Shown here one piece after another: positions 63,859 to 64,000 of a DNA stretch of 64,000 nt. The notes beneath the pieces were generated by a model that saw only the letters and a program-made list of their open reading frames with translations, was not told where the DNA came from and ran no database searches. This stretch comes from Planctomycetota bacterium (GTDB lineage Bacteria > Planctomycetota > UBA1135 > GCA-002686595). Made by a program: the position numbers and the translations under genes. Position 1 is the stretch's first letter; every line of letters starts with the position of its first letter. The DNA lies in assembly GCA_016795245.1 (NCBI GenBank), contig JAEUIA010000003.1, positions 1-64,000 on the forward strand, given 5' to 3'.

Positions 63859-64000
63859 TCAGAGAGCGCTTGCCGCGGACTTGGTCGGAGGGTTGATCCA
63901 TACGGCCGTGGGCAGGGCCGGAGGAGTCGGCTTGCCGCGGACGAATCGTTCGGGATGCTGCTGGTACGCGCGGCGGAGTGTGTTCGCGCGGGCTGCGGAC
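63859..64000 (-). mobile_element. C-terminal end of an IS3-type integrase (rve) transposase, partial
   Basis: On the minus strand the last 46 codons before a TGA at 63859-63861 read LRRAYQQHPERFVRGKPTPP then ALPTAVWINPPTKS and a short tail. The HPERFVRGKPxPPxLPxxVWINPP pattern is the conserved end of the rve integrase ORF of IS3-family elements. The reading frame continues past the window edge, so the element's 5' part and partner orfA lie to the right. The fragment may come from a complete element. Confidence 0.8.

Noticed and set aside
1-64000. CRISPR array, tRNA or rRNA
   Set aside because: No direct repeats with spacers and no tRNA- or rRNA-like sequence were found in the intergenic gaps by reading.

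Overview
This 64 kb window looks like a chromosomal segment of a GC-rich member of the Planctomycetota. The main clue is a Cys-rich C-terminal domain (CPCG ... FGDG ... WYRDA ... NLTNGW ... VW.P at the extreme C-terminus) shared by three secreted proteins, a tail I associate with Planctomycetota. Other clues are the many lipoproteins, the alkaline-phosphatase-superfamily proteins, a DUF4097 protein, a FIST protein and a very large Ser/Thr kinase. The lineage is an inference. I see no rRNA, tRNA, CRISPR array, plasmid origin or prophage. Gene density is high, strand switches are frequent, and GTG/TTG starts with 4-nt stop/start overlaps are common.

Layout. 1-366: a near-perfect inverted repeat with 106-bp arms, carrying five copies of a short palindromic motif. 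367-4251: small proteins, a LOG-family protein, an NTF2-like protein, an alpha/beta hydrolase and a lipoprotein. 4412-5901: an alkaline-phosphatase-fold protein followed by APS kinase (cysC). 5914-7568: an ECF sigma factor and a membrane anti-sigma-like protein with a thioredoxin-like CxxC domain. 7819-13615: an operon of two membrane-linked phosphodiesterase-fold proteins, a 64-aa protein, a membrane protein and a lipoprotein. 13617-15009: cysQ and a Bcp-type peroxiredoxin. 15145-21712: two tandem paralogous secreted beta-propeller/di-haem cytochrome c proteins. 21721-25394: TPR and rhodanese proteins, a DUF4097 protein and a FIST sensor. 25497-35862: an ion-transport region (SLC13-like carrier with TrkA-C domains, MFS carrier, SLC12-like carrier, cation/proton antiporter, porin, LapA-like protein, MscS channel). 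35936-41048: beta-carbonic anhydrase, SET-domain protein and a 1335-aa Pls/PosA-type non-ribosomal peptide synthetase. 41033-51800: a small hypothetical, ilvE, a HEAT-repeat protein, a kinase-RDD-pseudokinase-RDD protein, an SPFH protein with a small RHH-like partner, a ferredoxin reductase and a TPR glycosyltransferase. 51904-63765: HrpB, a secreted protein with the shared tail, an esterase, a UvrD/Rep helicase, RlmN, FluC, a thioredoxin-fold protein, a secreted hypothetical and a LysM L,D-transpeptidase. The right edge holds the C-terminal end of an IS3-type integrase.

How genes may work together. cysC makes PAPS and cysQ removes PAP, so sulfonate metabolism is represented at two loci, with an alkaline-phosphatase-fold protein translationally close to cysC. 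The 7819-13615 operon looks like one envelope function acting on phosphoryl or sulfuryl groups. The two cytochrome paralogs suggest a periplasmic redox role. The most unusual single gene is the Pls/PosA-type synthetase, whose product cannot be predicted from sequence alone. The strongest candidates for new biology are the kinase-RDD-pseudokinase-RDD architecture, the LKxLGY-tailed small proteins beside alkaline-phosphatase-fold genes, and the long palindrome.
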